Source: Ligustrum vulgare
Taxonomy: Eukaryota; Streptophyta; Magnoliopsida; Lamiales; Oleaceae
Assembly: GCA_963555705.1 (NCBI GenBank)
Contig: OY743190.1
Coordinates: 17,801,491-17,865,490 of the forward strand
Direction of reading: 5' to 3'
Length of the DNA: 64,000 bases
Below, one piece after another: positions 32,867 to 43,177 of the stretch. How positions within the stretch are numbered: position 1 is the stretch's first letter; every line of letters begins with the position of its first letter. A program made the position numbers and the translations under genes. The notes beneath the pieces were generated by a model. It had not been told where the DNA came from and searched no databases. It saw only the letters and a list, made by a program, of their open reading frames with translations.

Positions 32867-33866
32867 TAGGTGTCATGAGTACTTGAAATTTATCAATTCA
32901 CACAAAAGAAGACTTGTTTCTAGACAAGAGAAGAAAATCCGAACTAATTCTTATGTAGTTCAATTATCTTTGAGTGCTTTGATTCCTAACACATGGCATT
33001 TTAATAGTGGATGTTCTAGACACATGACAGGTGATCTCTCTCTACTAACACATTTTGAAAAAGGTGAAACAGGTGCTGTTACATTTGGTGATGGCCAAAA
33101 GGGTAAGATAGATGGATCTGGTATCATCAACATCAAGGGATTGCCTACATTAACAAATGTCCTATATGTTGTAGGGCTTAAGGTAAATTTGATCAGTGTA
33201 GGACAATTGTGTTATGATAACTTGCTTGTCATGTTTTCAAAAGAATATTGCAAGGTTTTAAGTTGTGATAAGAAGTCTAACCCGTTAAAAAGTGTTTTAT
33301 TTAAGGGAGTTAGATCTAGAGACAAATGCTATACACTTGAGAGTTACGTAACTTGCAATTCTGTTATGACCAAAAATGAGAAACTGTGGCATAACAGATT
33401 AGGGCATCTAAATTACCGTGATCTCATGAAACTGGCTAGACTACAGGCTGTGAGAGGCTTACCTAGCGTAAACAATATTCTAGATGAAATCTGTGGTGAT
33501 TGTCAAAAGGGTAAGCAAATCAAAAGTCAACAAAAATCAGGTACATCTGTTAATACCTCTCATAAACTTGAACTAATTCACATGGATTTGATGGGTCCTA
33601 TCCAAAAGGAAAGTATTGGTGGCAAGAGGTATATTTATGTGTGTGTTGATGATTTATCCAGATACACCGGGGTCATGTTTATTCGGGATAAATCTGATAT
33701 CTTTGACAATATTTCTAATCTTTTTCAGAAATTGAGCAATGAAAAGGAAGACGAACAGGTAAGGGTCAAAAGGATCAGAAGTGATCATGGAAGAGAGTTT
33801 GAAAACTCCGAGTTTGCTGATTTTTGTATCCAACATGGGATCAAGCATGAGTACTCGTCCCCAAAG
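32867..33866 (+). pseudogene. Element E protease and truncated integrase
   Basis: Protease motif at about 32997-33030 reads NSGCSRHMTGD: the catalytic Asp seen in D (DSGCS) is Asn here, so the protease should be dead. The pre-integrase LWHNRLGHLN and C-x2-C (ICGDC) zinc region and the first two acidic residues of the DDE core (LIHMDLMG and IRSDHGREF) are present. The frame then leaves the integrase at 33866, immediately after SSPK, where D continues with TPQQNRVVE. The third catalytic acid and all of RT/RNase H are lost by deletion. Confidence 0.8.
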
Positions 33867-35109
33867 TTTGAGGATGAAGACGAGTCGGAGCAGTTGGAAG
33901 AAGAGACTGAAAAGGAGGTTGTAATCCCAAATAGAAAGGGAAAACAAAAAGCAGAAGCCACTACGAGTTCGAAGAAGAAAAATGGTGACACAGTTGCGGG
34001 TCCAGTGAGATCCAAGTTTGATGTATCTTCATTCGTCTGCATCCCCATGCAGACAGCAAGAGGTATGTTTACCCCATTCAATTTCAAATTTTGGTCGTCT
34101 GAGGCATACACTGATTTCCAAAAACACATTTTGGGTAAACGGTTGCATTGTGAATCTAGAGTGACTATAGGCGAATTTGATGATTTTGAGATTGATGATA
34201 TTGTGTCACACTTTGGGTTGAAGAAATTTACTGATTGTAAGGGGGAGATCAATGAGACCCTGGTCAAGGAATTTTATGCCAATATCCCTATTGACTATAA
34301 CTCCAAAAATGTCTTTTTACCACTTCAGTTTTTGTTAGGGGACAGTTAATTAAGATTTCTGCAAAAGAACTAAGAAAGTGGTTATCACTGAATGACGATG
34401 TGGCTGATGAGGATGAGTCTATGGAAGCCACTAATGATGAAATTGCTATGGAATTGTTAGGGGGAAAAGATCACGTGGCCAGTGAAGGGGTTAAAACAAT
34501 TGCCTAGGTCTGAAATGTCAAAGAAATATCAAATTCTTCACAAAATTGTAAAGGCAAATTTTGACCAACTTATCCATGACTTAAGCTTTAAGAGAGAGTC
34601 TGCCAGAACCTTGTTTCTCCTAGGGACTAAACATAATATTGACCTTGGTGCACGAATCTGGAATTCTATCATTGGTAAGGTCTCGGGAAGTGGTCCTAGA
34701 CAAGGGAATACTTATCTGTTGGTTTACCCTTGGATTATTTCACATTTTTTGAGTGATCAGGGCATCCAAACACTGGAAGATGATCTGGTGATCAACCCCA
34801 AAGTGTTAAATAGGGCTAGATGCAGAAAAACTCTGGAGATGCAGACGGGTCACAAGAAGCAGGTTGTGGATGAGACTGCTAGGAATCAGGATTTAGCTGA
34901 TCTATGCCAGGCTTGGTCAGCTAGAAGTAGAGAATGCTGGGATGAAAGCTGACTTATCTGAACTCAGTGTATGTGTCAAACGTCTTGAAGACACACTAGA
35001 TCAGCTGCTTGGAGGGTCTTCGACAGATGTGGCTCTAGTCAAAGCCAAGGAAAAGAGAAAGGTTGCAGCCAAGAAGCTCCCTACCTCAAAGAAGCAAAAG
35101 AAGACCTGA
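33867..35109 (+). pseudogene. Env-like ORF4 remnant of E
   Basis: After the deletion joint the sequence encodes an acidic/Lys-rich linker (EEETEKEVVIPNRKGKQK) and then a region with ETLVKEFYANIP and KKYQILHKIVKANFDQL that resembles the 'putative plant transposon protein' domain found in long plant retroelement ORFs. The tail (LSELSVCVKRLEDTLDQLLG) looks coiled-coil and ends KKLPTSKKQKKT before the stop at 35107-35109. It is broken near 34346 and 34905. SIRE-type copia elements commonly carry such an extra ORF between pol and the 3' LTR. Its function is unknown to me. Confidence 0.6.
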
Positions 35110-35474
35110 GCCTGATCTACACCCTGCCAGTTTAATCTGTTTATTTTCAATGATCTTGAAACATTGTTCTTGTTTTGACTTAACACTATTGTTCTCAACT
35201 TTAGGTTGTGAAGTTTTCATGCAGGTTTTGTGAAACTTATGGCTTCTCCTCTTTCTCCAAAAATGGGGAGTAGCATTTTGGCATGGGCATATGTCATATC
35301 ATCTTTTCAACTTTTACTCTATGTGTTGATCTCCTTTACATGCATTAATTGATTGTGTTTATAATGATGCATAACCTGAGGGGGAGATTTTTGATAGGGG
35401 GAGTTTGTTGATTTCTTGTGATCATTAAAAAGATGATTGGTTTCTGAAAAATAGAAAAAGCTAAAGGGGGAGAT
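35110..35474 (+). other. E 3' untranslated region and polypurine tract
   Basis: Non-coding. Contains repeated 'GGGGGAG' tracts (near 35390, 35398 and 35465); the last, AAAGGGGGAGAT, abuts the 3' LTR and is the likely polypurine primer. Confidence 0.65.
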
Positions 35475-37260
35475 TATTAATTTTATATTATTGGTATTTC
35501 CTATTTTTCACGAATGTGTAATTTAAGAATACTTGATTTAATTACTAAATACATGTATTTAGTAATTTACTAAGTTTAATTAAATTATGCAAATATTTAT
35601 TGAAGAAAAATATTTCTTATTTTCGAGAAAAATATTTTATTGTTAGAAAGATAATGATCAAGAAATATTGATATTGATTTGATCATTGTAGCGTACCCGG
35701 ACCTCAAAGGCTGCCGGTCGTCTACTCATGGTCTTTCCACTCCCCCCTGGTCGTCCTGCTCCTCAAGTGCTGGCAGCCTCGTTTCCAGAAAGTGGATTTT
35801 TGCCTTCCGCAGGATCGAACCTTGTACCTAGGGGTTAAGTACAAAGATTCTTAAATCCCTGCTACCATCAGACCGTTAAGTACAAAGATTCTTAAATCCC
35901 GGCTACCATTAGACCACTTGGTCTAATGGTAGCAGGGATTTAAAAATCTTTGTACTTAACCCCTAGGTATATGGTTCGATCCCTACGGAAGGCAAAAATC
36001 CACTTTCTGGAAACGAGGCTGCCAGCCCTTGAGGAGCAGGATCACCAGGGGGGAGTGAAAAGACCATGAGTAGACGGCCGGCAGCCCTTGGGGTCCGGGT
36101 ACGCTAAAATCATAATCTCGAAAATATTGATATTGATTTCGAAATCTTGATCTTGTTATTTTGGTAAAATTCTTGATAATAGATTGTGATTATTCTTGAC
36201 ACTCAAGCTTATCCAAGATATAGTAAGTGTCTTCTTAATATGGTCAAGAATATTTCAATCTTATCTTTGCATATGATAAGATTATCATCTTGATAAAGGT
36301 CGAGCTTATCTACACATGGAAAGATTTGTTGGACGAAAATCTATGTTGTGAAAATTCTTGATAAGGCCGAAAATTTAATGATAATATTTGAGATCCTATT
36401 TTATGGTAAGATCTTTTAAGATTTATCATTATCATTGTTTATGGTAAGATTTATTTAAGGATAATTATCTTACCTTTTACTAATTATCTCTACCATGTTT
36501 TGCAGGTATTAGAGATCTTATGCAATAAGGAAAACTTGGGAGTCAAGTAAACCTGATTGCACTTTAAATAGGAGGAAAATGGGATGTTTTCATAAGACGT
36601 GAAAAGATACAAAATCCGTGTGGAGCTTATCAATATACACGTCCACTTTAGAAGTCTTGAAGCTTTATTTTTGTGTGGTGCAAAAATAATTAAAGCTTCA
36701 ATTGTGTTGTGACTTCAATACTCCGGGAGGAGGATTCAATCACTTAGATAAGGAAAGAATTTCAGCGTAAAGACCAAACGGGAGGTTTGGATCAAGATCG
36801 AACAGGAGTTCGTGTTGCTGAAAAGTGTTGCAGAGTCAAAGAAAATTACTGAAAAGTGGTGGGACGCCAACTCACATTACATGCCACAGAAGGATCTGGG
36901 AGTAATCTATTTCTTGGATGTTTGATAAAGTCTATGCGTAGATTTATCCTGTAGTTTATATTGATTTGTATAAACTCTTTCCTTATATAGTGATTTGTTT
37001 TTTGTTCGCAGGATGCGAACCGTGGGTTTTTCCTGTTAGGGTTTTTCCTACGTTAAGCTCAAATTATTGTGTTCTTGTCCATTTACAATTTCGCACAATT
37101 TATTCTTGTTGTTTACGTTTTACTATCCAGACGAATCTGCCTGAGCAAGATTCATCTGGTACCGAACTAAACAAAACTTAACGATTTACTGTTAACTGAT
37201 TACGATCCAAACTTGTCTGTGACAATCTGTTTATACAATTTAGACAACCTCATATTTTCA
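35475..37260 (+). repeat. Element E 3' LTR, interrupted by foldback G
   Basis: Matches the 5' LTR and D's LTR. The TG start is mutated to TA, and the end is ATATTTTCA at 37260. Contains the foldback insertion 35687-36108 and the 165-bp segment absent from the 5' LTR. Confidence 0.85.
35687..36108. mobile_element. Foldback element G: inverted dimer of a tRNA-derived SINE
   Basis: A 422-bp near-palindrome with ends TGTAGCGTACCCGGACC and GGTCCGGGTACGCTAAA, flanked by ATCAT (35682-35686 and 36109-36113). Each arm is about 190 bp. The right arm reads TGGTCTAATGGTAGCAGGG (A-box/D-arm-like, 35919-35937) and GGTTCGATCCC (B box, 35973-35983), the internal promoter of a tRNA-derived SINE. The left arm carries the same in reverse. 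A partial extra copy of the inner arm (35876-35915) sits at the centre. It is inserted in the E 3' LTR; the empty site is visible at 27295-27310. Non-coding, but a transcript would fold into a long hairpin. Confidence 0.8.
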
Positions 37261-37836
37261 GAATTGAATGCCTAGAATAAAGCTTGTTTCTCCTAAGTCC
37301 TTCATACTAAATTGTTGGGCCAACCACGCTTTCACTACAGACTACATTTCTGCATCATTCCTAACGAGTAATATGTCATCCACATAAAGTAGTAGAAAAA
37401 ATATCTTATTTTCCTGCTTCTTATTGTAGACACAGGGTTCGTCGAAGTTCTGATCAAATTCATATGGTTTAATCACTTCATCGAATCTTTTATTCCAAGA
37501 CCCAGATGCTTGCTTTAATCTAAAAATGGATCTCTGAAACTTGCACAGTTTTCCTTCGTTCCCTCGAGTGACAAATCCTTCTAGTTGCATCATGTAGATA
37601 CTTTCGTCAAGACATCCATTCAAGAATGTTGTCTTGATGTTCATCTGCCATATCTCATAATCCATATGAGCAATGGATAAAAATATCCAAATGGATTTAA
37701 GCATAGCAATCGGAGAGAAGGTCTCATCATAATCGATGCCTTCTCTTTGGGTAAACCATTTGGTTACTAGTCTAGATTTAAAGGTTTCAACCTTTCCATC
37801 CACTCCTCTTTTCCTCTTATAGACCCACTTGCACAC
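37261..37836 (-). pseudogene. Copia element H: reverse transcriptase
   Basis: The minus strand encodes a Ty1/copia RT: CKWVYKRKRG, then GIDYDETFSPIA, FLNGCLDESIYM and the catalytic LLYVDDILLV with its paired Asp. A stop codon falls at 37342-37344, after which ETSFILGIQF continues to 37261, where E interrupts. The N-terminal part has the usual KARLVAKG-like site altered to KSRLVTKW. Inactive as it stands. Confidence 0.8.
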
Positions 37837-37867
37837 AATTTATCCCCTCAGGCACTTCTACAAAATT

Positions 37868-38305
37868 CTATACCTGATTAGAATACATTGATTCCATCTT
37901 GAATTTCATGGCACTCTTCCATGAATTTGCATCCACATCCATGATCCCATCTTGATAAGATGTCGAATCATCTTCTTGCTCTAAGGAGATCGTCAGATAG
38001 GATTCTCCTAATAGCAAGTACCTCGTAGGTTTCTGAATGATCTTTTGACTTTTTTTTTGCGATGGATGTTCTTGGATTTCCTTATTGGTTTGCACATTTT
38101 GATGATTATGTCCAGTATAACTTACTTGATCATTATTCTCTTCATTCATATCATGTGCAGTATTCATGGGCAGAGGTAGATCTCCATTGCTCCTGCTCAA
38201 AAGCTGTACCGTATGATTGTTACCTTCAGGATATTTATCTGGAATGTCAAAAAGTGTCTCAGGGCTAGATAAGCTAGGAGTGGACTCCTTTATCTCTTCC
38301 AACAC
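37868..38305 (-). pseudogene. Copia element H: integrase-RT linker
   Basis: A 145-residue frame with the low-complexity region and the DANSWKSAMKFKMESMYSNQV segment that precedes RT in copia polyproteins. It is out of frame with the RT. Confidence 0.65.
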
Positions 38306-38467
38306 AATTTTACATTGAGACTCCTTTTTTTTCTATGTACTTGTCCTCCTAGAAAGTTGCATTTGTTGAAATAAATACCTTCTTGCTCAGAGGACTATAG
38401 GAGTAATATCCTGTCATTCCCCTGGATAACCAATGAATAGGTATTTTTCCATTCTAGGTTCCAATTT

Positions 38468-39167
38468 CTAAGTTTTTCCATTTAGCACGTGTGCTGAACA
38501 AACCCATATGCAAATGTGGTGTAAGTTGGGCTTACGACCATTCCACAACTCTAGGGGAGTTTTGGAAACCGACTTAGATGGACTAAGTTCAAAAAATATG
38601 TATTTGTTTGTAGTGCATATCCCCAGTTCAAAATTCTTTGAACTTGTCAAACGTTTTAGACTTTGGATACATTAGGTAAATATATCCATATCTTGAGTAG
38701 TCATCTGTGAAAGTCACAAAATATTCATGGCCATTTCTAGTATGCATACTCATAGGACAACATACATCGGTATGAAATAATTCCAAGACATCTTTAGCTC
38801 TAAGTCCTTTTGCAGAAAAGGATCCCTTGGTCATTTTACCTTCTAAACATGATTCAAAAATCGGTAAGGAATTAACCTCTAAGCTAGTTAGTGGTCCATC
38901 CTTAACTAACCTTTTAATCTTGTTCGGGTTAATGTGTCCAAGTCTTAGATTCCAAAGATACGTCTTATTAGTTTTAGGCGACATTTGTTTTTCAGCAACA
39001 ATTATATAATTTTCATGTGTAGTAGCTTTGAGTATGTAAAGATGATTAGACAAATATCCAACACAAATACGAGCATTACTACTACAAATATTAATTCCAG
39101 AATATGTAGAATTAATGTAATATCCATGCTCATAAAGTCTTGAAACAAAAATCAAATTTGACTTCAT
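38468..39167 (-). pseudogene. Copia element H: GAG-pre-integrase and integrase
   Basis: Two overlapping frames encode the pre-integrase LWNLRLGHINPNKIKRL, the CLEGKMTKGSFS segment, the integrase core LFHTDVCCPM and FVTFTDDYSRYGYIYLM with catalytic Asp residues, and further on PLELWNGRKPNLHH. At least one frameshift (about 38640) and other interruptions are present. Tork-like by appearance. Confidence 0.75.
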
Positions 39168-39309
39168 TTGTGGAATATAATATCAGTATTCCAAAATCAA
39201 AGTCCTATTACTACTAAAAAAATAAACTATTCCTACTACTAATGCTGCAACTACGTCTCCTGTGCCAATTTGAAATCACTTTTTCTAAGGTTTCTGGTTT
39301 CTGTAAAAC

Positions 39310-40067
39310 CTACACATCAATTCCTATATGATCAGTGGGTCTAGAATCTACAACCCAAGATAATGTAGAATCAACCACTAAGCATGACTCAGCAACGAAA
39401 GATTCACCTATACGCGCCTTTTTGGGCTTAATACAATCTTTCTTCCAATGTCCCTTGTCACCGCAGTTAAAGCACATACCCTTAGGCTGCTTATCTGCTC
39501 CAGCGTTAGTACCTGCGTTTGTGGAGCACTTTATCTTCTTGCCCTTAGCTTTCACTTTAGGCTTAGAGACACCACATGTAGCTATCATTGCTTGATCACT
39601 CTTATCCAATTCTACGCAATGAAGCTGATTCATTAACTCGCTCAACTACATGTCAAGTTTGTGCATATGATAATCTATCGTGAACTATGAGAACAGGTCA
39701 GCCACATAATTAAGCACCATGTCTTGTTGAGTTTCCTAGTCAATTTTATTCCCACGGACTTCTGTCTAGTAAAATAGTTCAACGATGGTCATCATGTGTT
39801 TCTTAACCAGCGTCCCTGGTTTCATGCGTATGTTCTGAAGAGTATGGATTGCTTCAAAACGATCTTGTCTCCCTCTCTTCCCAAACATCTCTTGAAGGCT
39901 TTCTATTGTGTCATAATCAGAGCAAAGTGGTCTTGTTTCTGTTGCAATACATTATTCATAGATGCCTTAGTGCAGCAGCATGCCATCTTATCAACTTTTA
40001 TCCACTTATCATAATTATCCTTTTGGGATTTAGGAGCGTTAGTAGTAGGTTGTTCGGGAAATTCCTC
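39310..40067 (-). pseudogene. Copia element H: gag end, zinc knuckle and protease
   Basis: The frame 39645-39310 carries the CCHC knuckle CFNCGDKGHWKKDC and a degraded protease motif (VVDSRPTDHIG in place of D-S-G/A). Further upstream, 39646-40067 translates in pieces as gag. D is inserted at 40067/40068, so the start of H would lie on the far side of D, outside the window. Confidence 0.75.
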
Positions 40068-41309
40068 TGTTAATTTTATGATATTGGCATTTCCTATTTT
40101 TCACGAATGTATAATTTAATAAAACTTGATTTAATTACTAAATACGTGTATTTAGTAATATATCAAGTTCAATTAAATTATGCATATTTTTATTGAAGAC
40201 AAATATCTCTGATTTTCGAGATAAATATTGTTTTATTGAAAAGATATAATCACGAAAATCTTTGATCATAATCTCGAAAATATGTTGGTAATATTCTTGA
40301 TAATATCTTGTGTTTATTCTTGATACTCAAAGTTTGGTAAGTATCTTCTTGATATGGTCAAGAATATTTTTAATCTTATCTTTGCATATGGAAAGATTAT
40401 AAGGTCGAAAATCTTGATTGTGAAGAATATTCATAGGGGCCGAAAATATGGTGATAAATATCATGATTTATCACTTGATTGATAAATGGTAAGATCTTTA
40501 TGATTTATCATTATCTTTATTCATGGTAAGATTTATTTAAGAATATTTATCTTACCTTTACTATTATCTCTAACCCGTTTTGCAGGTATTAGAGATCTTG
40601 TGCAATAAGGAAACTTGGGAATCAAGAAAACCTAATTGCACTATAAAGAGAAGAAATATGGGACGTGTTTCTTAAGACGTGAAAATACAAAAAATCGTGT
40701 GGAGCTCTACAAAAATACACGTCCACTTTAAACATATTGAAGCTAATTTTCGTGTGTGCACAAATACAAAAAACTTCAATTGTGTTGTGACTTCAATACT
40801 CCGGGAGGAGGATTCAATCACTTAGAGGAGGAAAGAATTTAAGCGTGAAGATCGAACGGAAGGTTTAGATCAAGATCGAATGGGAGTTCGTGTTGCAGAA
40901 TCCTAGAAAACTACTGAAGAGTGGTGGGACGCCATCTCGCATTACATGCCATAGAAGGATCAGAGAGTGATCTATTTCTTGGATGTTTGATAAAGTCTAT
41001 GCGTAGATTTATCATGTAGTTTAGATTGATCTGTATAAACTCTTTCCTTATATAGTGATTTGTTTTTGTTCGCAGGATGCGAATCGTAGGTTTTCCCTGT
41101 TAGGGTTTTTCCCACGTTAAGCTCAAATTATTGTGTTCATGTCTATTTACTATTCCGCACAATTTATTCTGATTGTTTATGTTTTACTATCCAGACGAAT
41201 CTGTCTTAGCAAGATTCATCTGGTACTGCGCTAAACAAACTTAACTGGTTACTGTCCAGACTTATCTGTGACAGTCTGTTTATAAAACTTAGACAGCTTT
41301 AAATTTTCA
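40068..41309 (+). repeat. Element D 5' LTR
   Basis: 1242 bp, TGTTAATTTT to AAATTTTCA, followed by TTGGTATCAGAG (PBS). Homologous to the E LTRs, with a possible TATA region CCTTATATAGTG near 41047. Confidence 0.85.
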
Positions 41310-41359
41310 ATTGGTATCAGAGAGGGTTCACTTCTAGAAAGTGAGATCCGGTTGTCTAA

Positions 41360-41491
41360 ATGGAAAACTCTGCATCTCTTAGGCCACCTTTGCTAACTGG
41401 TAGTAACTATGCATATTGAAAAATTCGTATGGAAACTTTTATTCAATCTATTGATGAACGCTGTTGGACTTCTGTTCTTGAAGGTTACACA
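41360..41491 (+). pseudogene. Element D gag, first part
   Basis: From the ATG: MENSASLRPPLLTGSNYAY, then a stop where E has Trp, then IRMETFIQSIDERC. Interrupted by C after the codons for a Tyr-Thr-Ser-Pro stretch and resumed at 59517. Confidence 0.8.
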
Positions 41492-41496
41492 TCACC
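41492..41496. repeat. Element C target duplication (TCACC), left
   Basis: TCACC here and at 59517-59521. Removing C joins the D gag sequence as in the uninterrupted E copy. Confidence 0.9.
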
Positions 41497-43133
41497 TGTA
41501 ACGACCCAAAATTATAGAACTTGACCGGTCGTGCAAGCTTTATTTCTGTTATAATTTATAATTTTATAAAGGATCTTGTTAGTTATAAACCTTATTATTT
41601 ATATAAAAAGAAATCAAAGTAAACCATATGAATAGAATTTCTATCATTCAAACTCAATTTAAAATATATTATTGAGACTAATATAATACCAAACTCTATT
41701 TTAAAAGAAATCGGATCAGTTAGAGCATTTACGTATAGCATGTCCTACGCTTGCCTTCTTGTAGAATTTGGAACAATTCACAAATTTGATTTAAATACTA
41801 GTCCTAAGGAAAATACAATTGATAGAGACGGAACATTATTCTAATAATGTCTACTAGAATGCACCATCATTGTCAAAAGAACTAGGTGTCAGGCTAAAGT
41901 TTAAAATTCTCCATAGGGGATAGATACGTATCAATTCATGAAGTTGGTCAAAACAATAAATGCGTAAATATCATACGTTCATGTAGAACAGCGTAGGAAA
42001 CATTCTTCAATCCAAAATCAAAAACGGAACAAAAGAAATATCCGTAAATTAACAAAATGAAATACTACTGGTAATAAAGTTATTTAATAAAAATTACGCC
42101 AGATTTAATTATTGAAATCCTTAGATCCTGGCATCTCGACACCATTGCATCAACCTCCAATCAACGATTCGTTCTAATCTGTAAAATAGTAGGGGTGAGT
42201 ATATGGAATACTCAGTAGGACACGAAAATTATGGTGCTATCCCGAATAAAATATCAAACGCATGTGCCAAGAATATCATACCGTCATCATATCTTTAGAA
42301 AACCGGTAAGAGCTCAATCATATCATATCTTTGGTACCGGATGGCCATAAACATCATATCATATCATATCATTTACTTTCATAAGCATGATAAATTAACA
42401 ACATGGAAAAATAATTTAAACAGGATAAAATCAACTGCACCTCGTTATCCTACCTTAAGTCTTTGAAAAACTTGATTTGCTGCTCACAAAATAAATTTTG
42501 TACTCCTTAAAACTGCTCAAGACTTGATAATATATTTCTTTCTTCGTAGACTATGAAGATTTTGGATGAATTCTATTTGCGTTTGCAAATAAAAATATAC
42601 TTAAAGAGATATATATACACGTGAAGGAAGAGTGGTGATACTTGAATAGGATTGTGTAAAATATCCTCACGTCTCTATCATCATGAAATATGAAATATCT
42701 TATAAAATATACTTGATGGGACACATCATCATGAAAGGAAGAGACCATTTCTATCCTACCTATCTAATCTAAAACCACTAAAATCCAAGAAACCTCATAT
42801 TCTCTCTAAAATCTCAACGGCCATAACTTAACCATTATAACTCAAACACAAATAGTAAAATAACATTTATTGATAACTTCCTTAATCTTAAATAAATTAG
42901 GCTTCATTAATCCGAATCAAACTTTCTCGAGCCTATCATACATGATTAATTACAAGCTATCCAACGAGTCCAATATTGATATATTTATCAATATCTCATA
43001 AAAACTTATATATATATGGGGTAAATTGAAAGAAATTTTGTATATTTACCACTTAGCCCCTAACCTTCAAAACATGTATAATAGCATATAAAGAAAATAA
43101 ATTTTGCTTTATGAAAATATTTGGGACCTTACA
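41497..43133 (-). repeat. Element C 3' LTR (left copy)
   Basis: TGTAACGACC...GGGACCTTACA on plus. Contains the stem-loop TGAGTAT...ATACTCA at 42196-42214 and repeated ATCATATC units near 42355-42372. Confidence 0.92.
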
Positions 43134-43167
43134 ATCTCCCTTACTTAAAATATTTTCGTCCTCGAAA
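43134..43167 (-). promoter_or_regulatory. Element C polypurine tract and palindromic motif
   Basis: On the minus strand TTTCGAGGACGAAA is followed by a purine-rich run ending AAGTAAGGGAGAT at the 3' LTR. Shared with A and B. Confidence 0.8.
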
Positions 43168-43177
43168 ATTACCTTGG

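Larger units (their letters stand above)
27090..37260 (+). mobile_element. Element E: defective SIRE-like Ty1/copia retrotransposon
   Basis: Bounded by LTRs at 27090-28283 and 35475-37260, with flanks GAACT (27085-27089) and GAATT (37261-37265). The H coding frame shows GAATT was the original target, so the left copy has one mutation. It has a tRNA-iMet PBS, gag with zinc knuckle, protease, integrase up to its catalytic core, and then an env-like ORF4. Everything from mid-integrase to the end of RNase H is deleted. It carries later insertions F (29167-32014) and G (35687-36108). Multiple stops and frameshifts make it non-functional. Confidence 0.85.

Noticed and set aside
33654..34267. Minus-strand frames of 97 and 160 residues
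   Set aside because: Shadows of the E integrase and ORF4 frames on the plus strand.
35919..35990. tRNA gene
   Set aside because: The A and B boxes are good, but no full cloverleaf is apparent and the sequence is mirrored in the other arm, so it is SINE-derived.
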